Assembly: GCA_017525225.1 (NCBI GenBank)
Contig: JAFXTB010000171.1
Coordinates: forward strand, 34,541-98,540
DNA length: 64,000 bases
DNA from: Kiritimatiellia bacterium
GTDB taxonomy: Bacteria; Verrucomicrobiota; Kiritimatiellia; RFP12; UBA1067
Reading direction: 5' to 3'
In this document: piece by piece, positions 17,697 through 26,710 of the stretch
Layout of the letters: the number at the start of each line of letters is the position of its first letter
Position numbering within the stretch: position 1 is the stretch's first letter
The notes under the pieces: model-generated
The model's database searches: none
Told to the model about the DNA's origin: nothing
The model's input: only the letters and a program-made list of their open reading frames with translations
Made by a program: the position numbers and the translations under genes

Positions 17697-19109
17697 TCAA
17701 CTGTCCAGCGCCTGGCTGCAATCCAACTTGAACTCGGCAAGGTTGGCATCAAGGTTGAACTTGCCGTTCGCGAACGGCTTCATGAGCGCATCGTACTCCA
17801 CCTTGCCGGTCGTTTCGCGCTTTACGTCCCAGTTCAGCGAAAAGCCCTCCTTCCTGCCGCGCCCGAGCTCCATGCACATCATGCCGAGCGAGGAAAGCGC
17901 CGTGGAAAGATGCCCTTCCTCCGCGTTGGTGGCGGTTTGCGCCGGATCGTTCGCCACAATCGCCTCCAGCCAGTCGTCGACATGCAGCTGCAGGCAGCTC
18001 TTCTCCATCTTCCACATCTTCGGCATCAGCTCCGGACGTGAGGCCTCCAACGGCCCCATCTCGCCCGGCTTGACGACGGGATCTGGATCGGTGGGCGTCA
18101 CCTTGAACGCACCTCTCGTGCAGAAGATCCAATCACCTTTCTCCCCGATGAATTTCACGCCAAGCTGGAATTTGTCGGACACATGCACGTCCGTCTTGCC
18201 GCCGTTGAACGCAAAGTGGAGGTCGTAGGTGTCATGGACGTTCCAGAGCTTCCCGCCGCTCGTGTCGAGCCACGTGCACGTACCGGACACCGATTCCGGA
18301 CCCGCCGCGCCCAGTCCCCATCGCGCGATGTCCAGATGGTGCGCGCCCCAGTTCGTGATCATGCCCCAGCCGTAGGGCATCAGCTCTATCCAGCCGGGAC
18401 GGGCGCGCTGGTTCGTCTGGGAATGGCAGCGCGATTCGCAATAGGGCGCAGACGGATCCGTCGGCCCTAGCCAGGTCTGGTAGTCGAAGGTGGACGGAAC
18501 CTTCTGCGGTGTACTCGATCCACCCGCAGGGTCTGTCCCCAAACCGACCTCCACGCGCCTGATGTCACCCAGAACGCCAGCCCTCACGGCCTTGACGGCG
18601 GCCTGGAACTGGCTCCAATTGCGCTGTTGGGAACCGACCTGGAAAACGGTGTTGTACCGCTTGGCCAGATTGGCGAGAAGCCGGCCTTCCCTTATCGTCT
18701 GCGCAAACGGCTTCTGCAGCCATACGGCCTTGCGCGAGCAGATCGCGGTCGTCGCCACGAGCGCATGCCAGGAGTCCGGCAGGCAGATCATCACCGCATC
18801 GACATCTGTCTGCGCACAGACCTCCTTGTAGTCCCGATAGATGCGAATTTTCGTGCCGTCGGCATATTCCCGCTCGACGCGCGATGCCGTCAGCTTCGCC
18901 CGTTTCATGTCAAGGTCGCAGACCGCAACGATGCGGGCGATGTCCTTTCTCGCCAAAACACCTGGCACCTCGAACTCGGTTGATATCCGTCCACACCCGA
19001 TGATCGCCACGTTAATTTTGGAATTACCGCGGAACGTACGGCATCCGCCGAACAGGAACGGCATGCCAGCCGCCATGGCCGCCGTCTTGATAAATTCACG
19101 TCTTTGCAT
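17697..19109 (-). CDS. Tat-exported Gfo/Idh/MocA-family oxidoreductase, possible lipoprotein
   Basis: 470 residues. The signal MQRREFIKTAAMAAGMPFLFGGC combines a twin-arginine motif with a lipobox-like LFGGC, so the mature protein may be lipid-anchored. The Rossmann strand INVAIIGCGRIS (residues ~32-43) binds NAD(P). DVDAVMICLPDSWH and WLQKPFAQT follow; the usual catalytic EKP motif is present as QKP. The C-terminal domain has GWGMITNWGAHHLDIARWGLG, characteristic of the glycosidase-related branch of the family. NAD-dependent sugar oxidation or GH109-like hydrolysis is possible. It lies 90 nt downstream of a decayed enolase-superfamily gene and ends close to tail repeat A. Confidence 0.85.
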   Translation of the reverse strand: MQRREFIKTAAMAAGMPFLFGGCRTFRGNSKINVAIIGCGRISTEFEVPGVLARKDIARIVAVCDLDMKRAKLTASRVEREYADGTKIRIYRDYKEVCAQTDVDAVMICLPDSWHALVATTAICSRKAVWLQKPFAQTIREGRLLANLAKRYNTVFQVGSQQRNWSQFQAAVKAVRAGVLGDIRRVEVGLGTDPAGGSSTPQKVPSTFDYQTWLGPTDPSAPYCESRCHSQTNQRARPGWIELMPYGWGMITNWGAHHLDIARWGLGAAGPESVSGTCTWLDTSGGKLWNVHDTYDLHFAFNGGKTDVHVSDKFQLGVKFIGEKGDWIFCTRGAFKVTPTDPDPVVKPGEMGPLEASRPELMPKMWKMEKSCLQLHVDDWLEAIVANDPAQTATNAEEGHLSTALSSLGMMCMELGRGRKEGFSLNWDVKRETTGKVEYDALMKPFANGKFNLDANLAEFKLDCSQALDS

Positions 19110-19140
19110 TGTTGGTTTCCTTGTGATTTCAAATTGGTTT

Positions 19141-19180
19141 AGGACTTAGGACGTCAGACGTCAGGACTGAGGATGTCGGA
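19141..19180. repeat. Short degenerate repeat between pseudogene and Gfo/Idh gene
   Basis: Interleaved units of the type GACGTC / GACTTAG / GGACTGAG (minus strand: CCTGACGTCTGACGTCCTAAG). Related GGAAGTCTTAAGTCC units continue to about 19216 at the end of the pseudogene. It belongs to the class of short tandem repeats that recurs in the window. Confidence 0.55.
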
Positions 19181-19199
19181 CATGAAGAGGTTGGAAGTC

Positions 19200-19629
19200 T
19201 TAAGTCCGAAGTCCTTCGTAGAACTTTTCGTATCTCGGCATCGGTTCGAGGATGCCGCCGGATTTGGCGTAGTAGTCGGCGTCGCACTCGAAGACGCCCT
19301 TCTCCGTGCGCGTCCAGTGCGCGTCGGGATAGGCGAGATCCTTGCGCATCGTCTCCCAGTTGCGGAAGTTCATGTGGCCGTTCGTTTCGACGAGCCCGAG
19401 ATCGCCGATGCCCGGATGTCACGCGCACATAGGCGGAGACGATCCACTCTTCCGTCATGTATCCACCCTTGAAGCCGAACGGACGCACCATCGGCTCGCG
19501 CTCGAAGCCACAGCTGGTCTTCGCTATGGTGATAGGTCTGGCGGCGGTCTGTGGGCTGGCGGCCGCAAACGACATCCTCGGCGCGGCGGCGGCGGCAAGC
19601 CCTGTCACGACAAAATCCCTTCTGGTCAT
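19200..19629 (-). pseudogene. Enolase-superfamily (mandelate-racemase-like) gene with internal deletion and frameshift
   Basis: From the ATG at 19629 a Tat signal (MTRRDFVVTGLAAAAAP) leads into ITIAKTSCGFEREPMVRPFGFKGGYMTEEWIVSAYVR, which resembles the N-terminal capping domain of mandelate-racemase / muconate-lactonizing enzymes. About residue 70 the frame shifts; the -1 neighbour frame then encodes GIGDLGLVETNGHMNFRNW, HWTRTEKGVFECDADYYAKS and MPRYEKFYEGLRT, stopping at TAA 19202-19200. This second part looks like the C-terminal tail of the same family. Full-length members have about 400 residues, so the catalytic barrel (roughly 270 residues) is missing. In the first frame the reading continues as nonsense to 19129. 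The promoter and ribosome binding site (AAAGGAA) upstream look intact, so it may still be transcribed into the Gfo/Idh gene. Confidence 0.65.
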
Positions 19630-19703
19630 TTATGCAGTTCCTTTCTGGTTTGGGCGCATGGCCACATGCGGACGCCCCAGATGTGGCAATTCACCGAGGC
19701 AAG

Positions 19704-19754
19704 ATTATATAGCACAGAAGGCTGTCGAGCAATATACCCAAATGGCACCATTGC
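19704..19754 (-). promoter_or_regulatory. Promoter with upstream 26-bp element, copy 1
   Basis: TTGCTC (19732-19727) and TATAAT (19709-19704) are 17 nt apart on the minus strand. The -35 box is overlapped by a 26-bp element at 19729-19754 (minus strand begins GCAATGGTGCC and ends GGGTATATTGC). The identical 26 bp occurs at 27014-27039 in the same position relative to another -35 box. The core ATGG-N2-CCAT is a small dyad. A shared activator or repressor site is likely. Confidence 0.65.
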
Positions 19755-19764
19755 GGACATTCTA

Positions 19765-19901
19765 CGTCACGAAATATGTAAATGTCAGATTTCGTGACGG
19801 GCGAATAGCAGCGGAATGGAAATGATGCCCAGTATCAGAAACGGTTTCCGCTCAACGCGAAAGTCCGAACCAGCATGTCTCGCCCGCTATGAGCTCCAGC
19901 G
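19765..19901 (-). repeat. Dispersed tail repeat copy B with palindrome
   Basis: A perfect inverted repeat (CGTCACGAAAT at 19765-19775 and its complement at 19789-19799, 13-nt spacer) followed by the tail 19799-19901. The whole ~137 bp is directly repeated at 21578-21702, on the other side of the ATPase gene. The tail shares about 100 bp with copy A. Confidence 0.8.
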
Positions 19902-20013
19902 AAAGGATTCCGTCTGCTGTCGGCTCCAGTTTCCCGGTCTTGAGATTCACTATAGTGGCGGAATACGGCAAACGGAACTCGTATCGGCCAGGTGCCAGGC
20001 AATGAAAGTGTTT
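19852..20013 (-). pseudogene. C-terminal fragment of a glycosidase abutting the ATPase stop codon
   Basis: Immediately after the TAG of the ATPase gene (20016-20014) the same frame continues for 53 codons (HFHCLAPGRYEFRLPYSA, TIVNLKTGKLEPTADGILS, LELIAGETCWFGLSR) and a TGA at 19854-19852. The pattern of LP-x-A-x-IVNLKTGK and a final LxxGET-W resembles the last beta-sandwich of GH42- or GH2-like proteins. It has no start of its own. The last 14 codons are part of the tail repeat and occur also at A and C, which suggests that a gene once stood here and was replaced by the ATPase. Confidence 0.6.
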
Positions 20014-21456
20014 CTATATGCCAAGCAACTTTCGCGCGGGAATCAAGGCGGCGAAATATCCGTCCGCCTCGACTCTTGGACTGATCTCGCCGTCATAGAC
20101 CAGCACGGGGCGCTTGCTGACATTCTTCCTGACGTGCAGCAGCTTCATCTTCTCCTCCACATCCTTCTCGACACCGCCATCGATGTCCTTCCTTTTCACT
20201 TCCACGACATACGCCGTACGCGGAGTCTGGACCAACAGGTCGATTTGGCAAACCCGACGTCGACCAGATCGGTCTTTGCGCACGCTTCGGAAAGGTGCGG
20301 CAGATTCGATCGTAGTTCCGCCGATACCGAGATGCGGGTACAGCTCCACGGCATTGTTCACAATGAGATTCTCGAACGCGAGCCCCATGACCGCGCTCCA
20401 TTCCGGGAGCGCCGACAGCGTTGTGAAGCGATACGCCCCGCGCTTGATCTGAGCCTTTCGCGGCTCGATGAATTTGAGATAGAACCTCGAGTAATTGTCG
20501 CGCAGCCGATATCTGGACACACGGGACTCCTCGCCTGTTTTAGGGTTGATGCCCGGATCCGAATCGACAAAGCCGCCTTCGGACAGTTCACGAAGCATCT
20601 CGGCGATGCGCCCGTTACGGTCTTCGCCCATCTTCTCGGCAATCTCGGCACCGCTCATTGCTCCATTCGCCAATAACGACAGAATACGCCGCTGTTTCAT
20701 GACCCGTTCGCCGAAAATCGGGTTGAAGATGGCGTCGAAATCATTATAGAGTTCCCCCTCTTTTCTGAAACACAGTCGCCGGATGTTTTCCTCGGATGTC
20801 AGCCCAGGATCAACTTCCTCAAGATACCGCGGCACACCTCCAGTCACCGAGAGGACGTCGAATATCTCGCGCGGAACAAGATTGTCGACATGAGGTCGCC
20901 AGAATTCCGCGCATTCCGCCAGCGACAGCTCCGTCAGCACATAATCCCGCGAAAAACGTCCCGTGAACCCGGTGCTGCCAAGGATGTTCTCCTTTATCCA
21001 CGCCGAAACAGAGCCGCATATCACAAAGATCAACCTGTCGTGACGGTGAAACAACGATTCCCAGGCATTGCGAAGGATGCCGGAAAAGTTTGAATCCCCG
21101 CTGCCCATCCAGGATATCTCGTCCAGCATGACAACCGTCTTTCTTTCATCGTCAATCGCCCGGTCCAGCCAGAAGAAGGCGTCGTTCCAACTCAGCATGT
21201 TCTGCACCGGCGAATTCGTAAGCCGGGCGAGACGCGCCGCGAACTCACGCAGCTGGTCTTCGTTCGTCACGGGTTTTTCGGGATTCGGCGGCAACCCCTC
21301 GAATTCGTAATACACATCCGCAGTTCTGCGGGCAAATTCCCGGAAAAGCGTCGACTTGCCGATGCGCCGTCTGCCGCGGCACGCTACCAGCGATGATGTT
21401 CGCTTGCGCCAAAGCGATTCCAAGTCACTTAACTGATCTTCTCTGCCTATAAACAT
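20014..21456 (-). CDS. AAA-type ATPase with DUF234-like C-terminus (COG1672 type)
   Basis: 480 residues, start at ATG 21456 with AAGGGGAAG just upstream. Walker A is GRRRIGKST (residues ~28-36), Walker B is VVMLDEISWM, and sensor-like VICGSVSAWIKENIL follows. A winged-helix region (MSGAEIAEKMGEDRNGRIAEMLRELSEGGFV) and a C-terminal nuclease-like domain with QIDLLVQTPRTAYVVEVKRKD complete the architecture; D-x(n)-ExK is a PD-(D/E)XK-like site. Such ATPases are widespread in archaea and in bacteria of this kind; suggested roles include mobile-element or defence functions, but none is proven. The gene lies between direct repeats C and B, and a -10/-35 pair (21487-21492, 21510-21515) precedes it. 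A second member is at 46187-47596. Confidence 0.85.
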   Translation of the reverse strand: MFIGREDQLSDLESLWRKRTSSLVACRGRRRIGKSTLFREFARRTADVYYEFEGLPPNPEKPVTNEDQLREFAARLARLTNSPVQNMLSWNDAFFWLDRAIDDERKTVVMLDEISWMGSGDSNFSGILRNAWESLFHRHDRLIFVICGSVSAWIKENILGSTGFTGRFSRDYVLTELSLAECAEFWRPHVDNLVPREIFDVLSVTGGVPRYLEEVDPGLTSEENIRRLCFRKEGELYNDFDAIFNPIFGERVMKQRRILSLLANGAMSGAEIAEKMGEDRNGRIAEMLRELSEGGFVDSDPGINPKTGEESRVSRYRLRDNYSRFYLKFIEPRKAQIKRGAYRFTTLSALPEWSAVMGLAFENLIVNNAVELYPHLGIGGTTIESAAPFRSVRKDRSGRRRVCQIDLLVQTPRTAYVVEVKRKDIDGGVEKDVEEKMKLLHVRKNVSKRPVLVYDGEISPRVEADGYFAALIPARKLLGI

Positions 21457-21486
21457 AACTTCCCCTTCTCAGCAAGAACAATAAGT

Positions 21487-21515
21487 ATTATTGCATATTC
21501 CCCGTCGGAAAACAA
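21487..21515 (-). promoter_or_regulatory. Possible promoter of the ATPase cassette
   Basis: TTGTTT (21515-21510) and AATAAT (21492-21487) with 17-nt spacing on the minus strand, about 30 nt before the ATG. The match is moderate. Two palindromes lie upstream of it. Confidence 0.4.
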
Positions 21516-21524
21516 CCATAAACT

Positions 21525-21557
21525 GTCACCGAATTACAAAAAGTAAAATTCCGTGAC
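21525..21557. repeat. Imperfect palindrome upstream of the ATPase gene
   Basis: GTCACCGAATT and AATTCCGTGAC form 11-bp arms with one mismatch and an 11-nt spacer. The arms resemble those of the perfect palindromes at 19765-19799 and 21578-21612 (GTCACGAAAT type). It lies just upstream of the putative -35 box, so it could be an operator. Confidence 0.6.
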
Positions 21558-21577
21558 GGACGCCACTGTCGATTTTA

Positions 21578-21702
21578 CGTCACGAAATATGTAAATGTCA
21601 AATTTCGTGACGGGCGAATAACGGCGGAACGGCGACTTCCCTCGCATCAGAAACGGCACCTGGTCAACGCGAAAGTCCAAACCAGCATGTCTCGCCCGCT
21701 AT
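21578..21702 (-). repeat. Dispersed tail repeat copy C with palindrome
   Basis: A perfect 11-bp inverted repeat (21578-21588 and 21602-21612, 13-nt spacer) followed by tail 21609-21702 that encodes IAGETCWFGLSR-stop on the minus strand. The tail starts 6 nt after the stop codon of the hydrolase gene 21708-23639. It matches copy B in order and orientation, so the ATPase gene is bracketed by direct repeats. Confidence 0.8.
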
Positions 21703-21707
21703 GCGAA

Positions 21708-23639
21708 CTACCGTGCGGCTGGGGCGAGCCGCAAGAAGGATACACCTATTGGATCCAAGTAGAGTCTGATTTTCGACAGACCATCCATTGTGGCTGGGCT
21801 ACCGACTTCTGGGCCGACCATGCGCCACTCGCCGCCGGAAAGGTCTATCGCCGCATAGAGGGGCTTGTCGTCAATGTTACACGCGAGCACGTACAGGTCA
21901 CCGTCCTTGATCCATGTTCGGCATACGAGCGAGTCCGAATCCGGCTTTGCGCTGGGGGCGCGATCAATGGAGAGCAACACTGGAATCATACGCGCAACCT
22001 CACGATAGGATTCCACGGTAACCGCCCAGAGTGGACGCCAGTCTTGACGGTTCAGGGGGTAGAAGAAACAATGGTAGGCGAATGGCATCAGACCATTTGC
22101 GCCAAGCGCGATATGTTGCCAGTTGATGGAACGCAACTCCGCGAGGGTCGGAAATCGGCCATTAACCTGAGTAAGATCAGCATTATACCACAACCAGGCG
22201 AACGACTGAGGTACACTCCAATGTGGGAGTGTGTCAAACACTGCCTTGCGCCCATCACGCATGAATTCCGTAATCCGCCTCACCGGAAGTTTTGGTACCG
22301 GATACGGGTCAAGACCGATGACATCTGCCGCAACGGCGAAGGCATCCAGATCATATACGCGATCCTGTACAAGATACGTGGGATGGTCGGGATCACGTTC
22401 GGCGATGAATCTGTTGAGCGCGGTCACGTTCTTGGCCTTGCGTACATCATATTCGTCACCAAGGTACCAGCCAAGGAGGGCAGGATGCCCTTTGATGGCG
22501 GCGATGGCGGTTTCGAGTTTGGCCTTTGCGACATTGGCTTCTGGCATCTGTGCCGTAGCGGCCACGTTCCACAGTTTGTGGTCGATGGCGGAGAATGACA
22601 TCAACCCAGCCTTTTGGCAGAAGTCCAGCCGATTCGAGGTCATCATCTCGTAGTGGATCACACAATTGAACGGACCGTTCGTGTAGGCCGCCATCTGCTT
22701 CTCGTTCGGATTCCAGTACATGCCGAGCGGGAAGAATGGTTTGCCGTCCACGATGCAGCGCCGGTAGCTGTCGATCCAGACGCGCCTCCTGGGAAGCGCC
22801 GCCACGCGCGTGAAGTCGATCGAGGCGGCCCCCAGCGCCTTGCCGTCCGCAAGGAGTTCGAAGACGATCGTCTGCCGCCCCATCGTGAAGCGCGAGACGT
22901 CCAGATCGACTGCGGCCTCACGGTCGGTGAGCCGCGTGGCCGGCGTGCGCACCTTCCGTCCGTCGGCATCCGTCCAGATGAACGCGGCGGAGATCGCCTT
23001 GCCCTTCGCATCGTTCGGCATGTGGATGCTGGCGTGGAAATCAGCCATGCCCTCGGCGGCGGTGTTGCGATAGACCGAGGTACAGACGAAGGCGACGGGA
23101 TCACCACGCTTGAACTTCCGCACCACGATGTTGTCCCAGCTCACCTTGCCATCGCTGTCGCCCGAGACGTAGATTACCACAACGGGATTCTTGGTCCCTT
23201 CTGGGACTTGGCCCGACGACTCGATGAGCGTCCATTCGCCGTCTGGCTGGGTCTTCTTCATCGTCGCATAGAGCGCGAGGATCCACTTGTTCGTCTCGTC
23301 GCGCATCTCGATGCTGAACACCGATCCCTGGTTCGCGGCCGTCTTGAACCCATCCTTCTTCACGAGCGCCTGATACTCCAGGATGTCGCCCGGATTCACG
23401 CCCTCGAGCCGTTGCCTCGCCACATGGAGCTTTCCGCAGGGTTTATCCGACTCCCACACAAGCCCGTCCGAACCGTTATGCCCTGCGCCCTTGGCGATGC
23501 GGAAGTTTCCGGACACGATCCAGCCGACCGGCTTCCCCTTCTCGTCGAACTCATCGAACGACGTGTTCTGAAGCAGCGTCTCCTCGGCCATGGCGGACAT
23601 GGCGGTGACGACGGCGAAAGCGAACGCGATCTTTTGCAT
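21708..23639 (-). CDS. Exported hydrolase: carbohydrate-binding-like N-terminus plus clan GH-A-like TIM barrel
   Basis: 643 residues from the ATG at 23639, where a signal peptide starts (MQKIAFAFAVVTAMSAMA); the frame upstream to 23747 lies within the preceding gene. Residues ~20-190 look like a CBM4/9-type beta-sandwich (NTSFDEFDEKGKPVGW, VSWDNIVVRKF). A linker beta domain follows, then from ~310 a TIM barrel: GKPFFPLGMYWNPNE, HPALLGWYLGDEYD with a likely acid/base Glu, DVIGLDPYPVP and INWQHIALGANGLMPFAYH. The same layout occurs at 50121-52100, so the two are paralogs. Specificity is unknown. It follows the beta-strand protein gene by 11 nt in one operon. Confidence 0.78.
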   Translation of the reverse strand: MQKIAFAFAVVTAMSAMAEETLLQNTSFDEFDEKGKPVGWIVSGNFRIAKGAGHNGSDGLVWESDKPCGKLHVARQRLEGVNPGDILEYQALVKKDGFKTAANQGSVFSIEMRDETNKWILALYATMKKTQPDGEWTLIESSGQVPEGTKNPVVVIYVSGDSDGKVSWDNIVVRKFKRGDPVAFVCTSVYRNTAAEGMADFHASIHMPNDAKGKAISAAFIWTDADGRKVRTPATRLTDREAAVDLDVSRFTMGRQTIVFELLADGKALGAASIDFTRVAALPRRRVWIDSYRRCIVDGKPFFPLGMYWNPNEKQMAAYTNGPFNCVIHYEMMTSNRLDFCQKAGLMSFSAIDHKLWNVAATAQMPEANVAKAKLETAIAAIKGHPALLGWYLGDEYDVRKAKNVTALNRFIAERDPDHPTYLVQDRVYDLDAFAVAADVIGLDPYPVPKLPVRRITEFMRDGRKAVFDTLPHWSVPQSFAWLWYNADLTQVNGRFPTLAELRSINWQHIALGANGLMPFAYHCFFYPLNRQDWRPLWAVTVESYREVARMIPVLLSIDRAPSAKPDSDSLVCRTWIKDGDLYVLACNIDDKPLYAAIDLSGGEWRMVGPEVGSPATMDGLSKIRLYLDPIGVSFLRLAPAAR

Positions 23640-23650
23640 GGTCCCTCCCA

Positions 23651-26600
23651 TCAACGGAAATTCACGGTGAACCCCGCCGGCACAAACGAGATTCTGTCCG
23701 TCTCCACCTCCACATACTTGCGCGTCGAGCCGCCGCCGCGCAGCCACATGGTGCCGGTCGTCTGCACGCCGCCTCCCGCCGTGAGAACCGTGACCGGCGC
23801 GCCGGTCACGGGACCGATCCCTGACGGCGCGAAGTAATGCATCACCGAAGCCAGCGTGGCCACGCCGCTCACCGGCAACAGCGTCGCGCCCGAGGTGGCC
23901 AGCGTGGCGCCCTCGGCGAACGTAATCGCGCCCACGGTCGTGTTGGCCGCGTCGAACGGCGCGGAATCGTAGGTGCCGTCCGCACGCACGCTGATCGCGT
24001 TGATGGTGAGCGCCTTGGGCGCGCCCACCGCGTCGGTCGCCCGGAACCCGCCGCCCGGTGCGCCCAGCGTGAGCGTCGCGAGCGTCGCACCAGTCGCGTT
24101 GGTGTTCACCACCACGCCCACGATGCCGTCCGCGACGACCTCCGTGAGCTGGCCGTTCGTGAACGCGTTCATCACGAACGACTGCGCCCCATTGCCCTTG
24201 ATCGTGAGCGGCCCGTTAAGCTCCCAGCGCGGTCCGCGGCTCGGCACCGTATCGCCAGAGAATCCGGCGGGGTAGGTTGTCAGACTCGCCGGGTAGAGCG
24301 AATCGGCGACCATGTTCGAGTACACGGAGCAGACCGTCTTCGCCTCCGAGAAGTCGAACGTACCGCCGTTCGGGCCGATCGTCACCTTCAGGTCAACCGT
24401 GTAGCCGCCGTCGAACGTATCGGTCCGGCTCACGTTGGTCGCCCTGCGCCCCACGAAGAGGCGATTGCCGGTCGAGCCGCTATGCGCATAGTCGGGATCG
24501 TATCCAAACCCGCTGCCCAGCTTGTAGGTACCGCCGTCAAGCGTGACGAACGTCCCGGATTCGTACGGCACACCATAGTGAGCGGAGGAATCTAATGTGT
24601 GCGTAACGGGTGCCATCACATATGCGCGATCCGTCTCTAGCACGCCGCCGTTCACGACCTTGATGTCAACCATCGGGCAACGGTCTGCCGCATCGTTCTT
24701 GAGCTGGTTGGCCGGCCATGTGCTGAAGATGAACCGCCCGTCGGGTTCCTTCAGCGTCACCGTGCCGCCGTTCACGAGAAGCGTGGAATGGCTGCGCCAG
24801 TAACCACCACCGATCGAGAACGCACGGTAGCGTTCAAGTGTGAGACTTGCGCCGGACGCCACCTCTAGCGTGCTGGGATCGGTGCCTCGCGTGGCCACCG
24901 AGACGCCTGTGCCGTCTGTCCCAGAGGAGAAAAGCACCTCTACGCCATCCGTGAGCAGCGCATGACGAGCTCGTTCGATGATGGTCATCGTGGCGTTGCC
25001 CTCGAACTTCCACTTTTTGCCCGCGCCGGAAAGCACAAGATTGCCGAAGTGCAGGTACAGATCCCCAACATCCTCCTGTACGTCCGCCGCCTTCACAGTA
25101 CCGCCGCCCGTGAACTTCACGCAGCCGGACGGCCACACGTCTTTACCATCGACCAGCACGGCGTCCGTGACTTCGTTCGTCACTGACAGTCTTCTCTTCA
25201 GCAGAACCGCGCCGGCGACCTCGCCGGTGACGTTCAGCGCCGAACCGATCCGCGAACTAGAATCGACCGTCAGGGAAGACGAGATCGTGCACGGACGGGC
25301 AAAGTAGATCATGCCACCGTCGAGAACGAGATCCGTTGCGGCAGTGAAGCCGTCACCGCCAACGACAAGCGTCTCGCCGACGCCCACGGTGATCGTCCCG
25401 GCAGGCTCCGTGACGAGGCCGCGAACACTCGCCCGGTAGTTGCCCGTGCCGAGGATGCGCGACGCGTCAACGACCGAGCCGCTCGGCAGATAGAGGATCG
25501 CGCCGTCCGTCGTGGTGACGGTCATGTTCGCGTTCCAAGTGTTCATCGCCGGCAGAAACAGCGTACCATTCCCGGATACCGTGATGTTCCCCGTATATCC
25601 GGAAAGGTCGTCGATCTTGATCCGCCTCCCGGAGAACACCACCGCGCCAGTGATGCCGGCCGGCATGGCGGAGAGGTGCTTGTCGTCGCCCGTCACCTTC
25701 ACCGTACCGGAGAAGCCGTTGAAATTGATCTCTTGCGGGGAACCTTCCGCGATCTCCACCGTTCCCGCGCCAGACACGGAAAACCGCCCAGAGGCAGGCA
25801 GGCTTGCCAACCTCACCGTCGCGCCGCTCTTGACTTCAAGCGGCTGCGTACCGCCGTTGGCGACGTAGTAGGCCTCGCAGTCGCCGATCGTGCTCGTCGT
25901 GCCGTTGCCAGTGACGGTGATGGAACCGAGATCGAGCGTCACACCCTCGAACGTCTGGGAGGCCTTGAGCGAGGCGCCATTGGCAAGGATGAGGTGATCC
26001 GTGTAGTCCGCGCCCAACGTAAGCGCATGCGTCGCCGAATCGAAGATGATGTACGTTTTCGCGTCGGCCAGGGTGATGGACTTCGCCTTCACCGAGGCAA
26101 CGGATGCCGAGAGCTGAAGCTTCGCGCCATTGGTGAACACCATGTCGCAACCAGAAAGGTCGTTCGCTTTCGAGAATCTGTATTGCCCGAGCGCGGCGGT
26201 GGCGTCATACTTGAACGTCCACGTCACATCGTCCTCGGTCGTCACGGGAAGATTGAAATTGACGCCCGTGTTGGAATCCCACATCTGCGACGCGGTGATA
26301 TGCAACCCGCCGGAGAAGAACATGGACATCACCGCGTCCCACGCTCGGGGCGCGGTGAACCCTCCCGCGCCAACCTCCATGCGCCCATTGCCGGTCCAGT
26401 TGCGTGCGCCTGAGGCATACTTGATGCCATAGGGTTTTATCGTGATATCAGCATTGAGCGTACCAGGATCCATCCCCGTCACGGCCGGCGTGAGCCAATC
26501 AGGAGTGTAGGCAGTATAGACGCAGAACCAGTTGCCGTCCACCCAATCCACGCCCGTGCTGCCGTCTGTCGCAAGACGATACGCACCAGATGCGGAGATC

Positions 26601-26710
26601 GCGTTGTTCCTCGCCCCGTTCACATTCGCCGTGAACCAATAGTCAATCGGATCGGCGCGAAGACCGACCGTGGACAACAGTACCAGCGCAAACAGTCCCA
26701 TCTTTTTCAT
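23651..26710 (-). CDS. Exported autotransporter-type beta-strand repeat protein
   Basis: 1019 residues from the ATG at 26710 (MKKMGLFALVLLSTVGLRA signal peptide). The mature protein is a Gly/Thr/Ser/Val-rich beta-solenoid with passages such as SGTVKVTGDDKHL, AGTITVGVGETLVVGGDG and VLDGGMIYFARP, typical of autotransporter-associated strand repeats. No outer-membrane barrel or anchor is visible; it ends VSFVPAGFTVNF-like. It resembles the protein at 13940-17266 in composition and in its position, each being first in a hydrolase operon. The frame stays open for 280 nt upstream to 26989 without a good start, so the mRNA has a leader of about 270 nt. Confidence 0.8.
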   Translation of the reverse strand: MKKMGLFALVLLSTVGLRADPIDYWFTANVNGARNNAISASGAYRLATDGSTGVDWVDGNWFCVYTAYTPDWLTPAVTGMDPGTLNADITIKPYGIKYASGARNWTGNGRMEVGAGGFTAPRAWDAVMSMFFSGGLHITASQMWDSNTGVNFNLPVTTEDDVTWTFKYDATAALGQYRFSKANDLSGCDMVFTNGAKLQLSASVASVKAKSITLADAKTYIIFDSATHALTLGADYTDHLILANGASLKASQTFEGVTLDLGSITVTGNGTTSTIGDCEAYYVANGGTQPLEVKSGATVRLASLPASGRFSVSGAGTVEIAEGSPQEINFNGFSGTVKVTGDDKHLSAMPAGITGAVVFSGRRIKIDDLSGYTGNITVSGNGTLFLPAMNTWNANMTVTTTDGAILYLPSGSVVDASRILGTGNYRASVRGLVTEPAGTITVGVGETLVVGGDGFTAATDLVLDGGMIYFARPCTISSSLTVDSSSRIGSALNVTGEVAGAVLLKRRLSVTNEVTDAVLVDGKDVWPSGCVKFTGGGTVKAADVQEDVGDLYLHFGNLVLSGAGKKWKFEGNATMTIIERARHALLTDGVEVLFSSGTDGTGVSVATRGTDPSTLEVASGASLTLERYRAFSIGGGYWRSHSTLLVNGGTVTLKEPDGRFIFSTWPANQLKNDAADRCPMVDIKVVNGGVLETDRAYVMAPVTHTLDSSAHYGVPYESGTFVTLDGGTYKLGSGFGYDPDYAHSGSTGNRLFVGRRATNVSRTDTFDGGYTVDLKVTIGPNGGTFDFSEAKTVCSVYSNMVADSLYPASLTTYPAGFSGDTVPSRGPRWELNGPLTIKGNGAQSFVMNAFTNGQLTEVVADGIVGVVVNTNATGATLATLTLGAPGGGFRATDAVGAPKALTINAISVRADGTYDSAPFDAANTTVGAITFAEGATLATSGATLLPVSGVATLASVMHYFAPSGIGPVTGAPVTVLTAGGGVQTTGTMWLRGGGSTRKYVEVETDRISFVPAGFTVNFR

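Noticed and set aside
17465..17752. 95-codon minus-strand frame covering tail repeat A
   Set aside because: The translation is Arg/Ser-rich nonsense; the neighbouring frames carry the recognisable C-terminal remnants.
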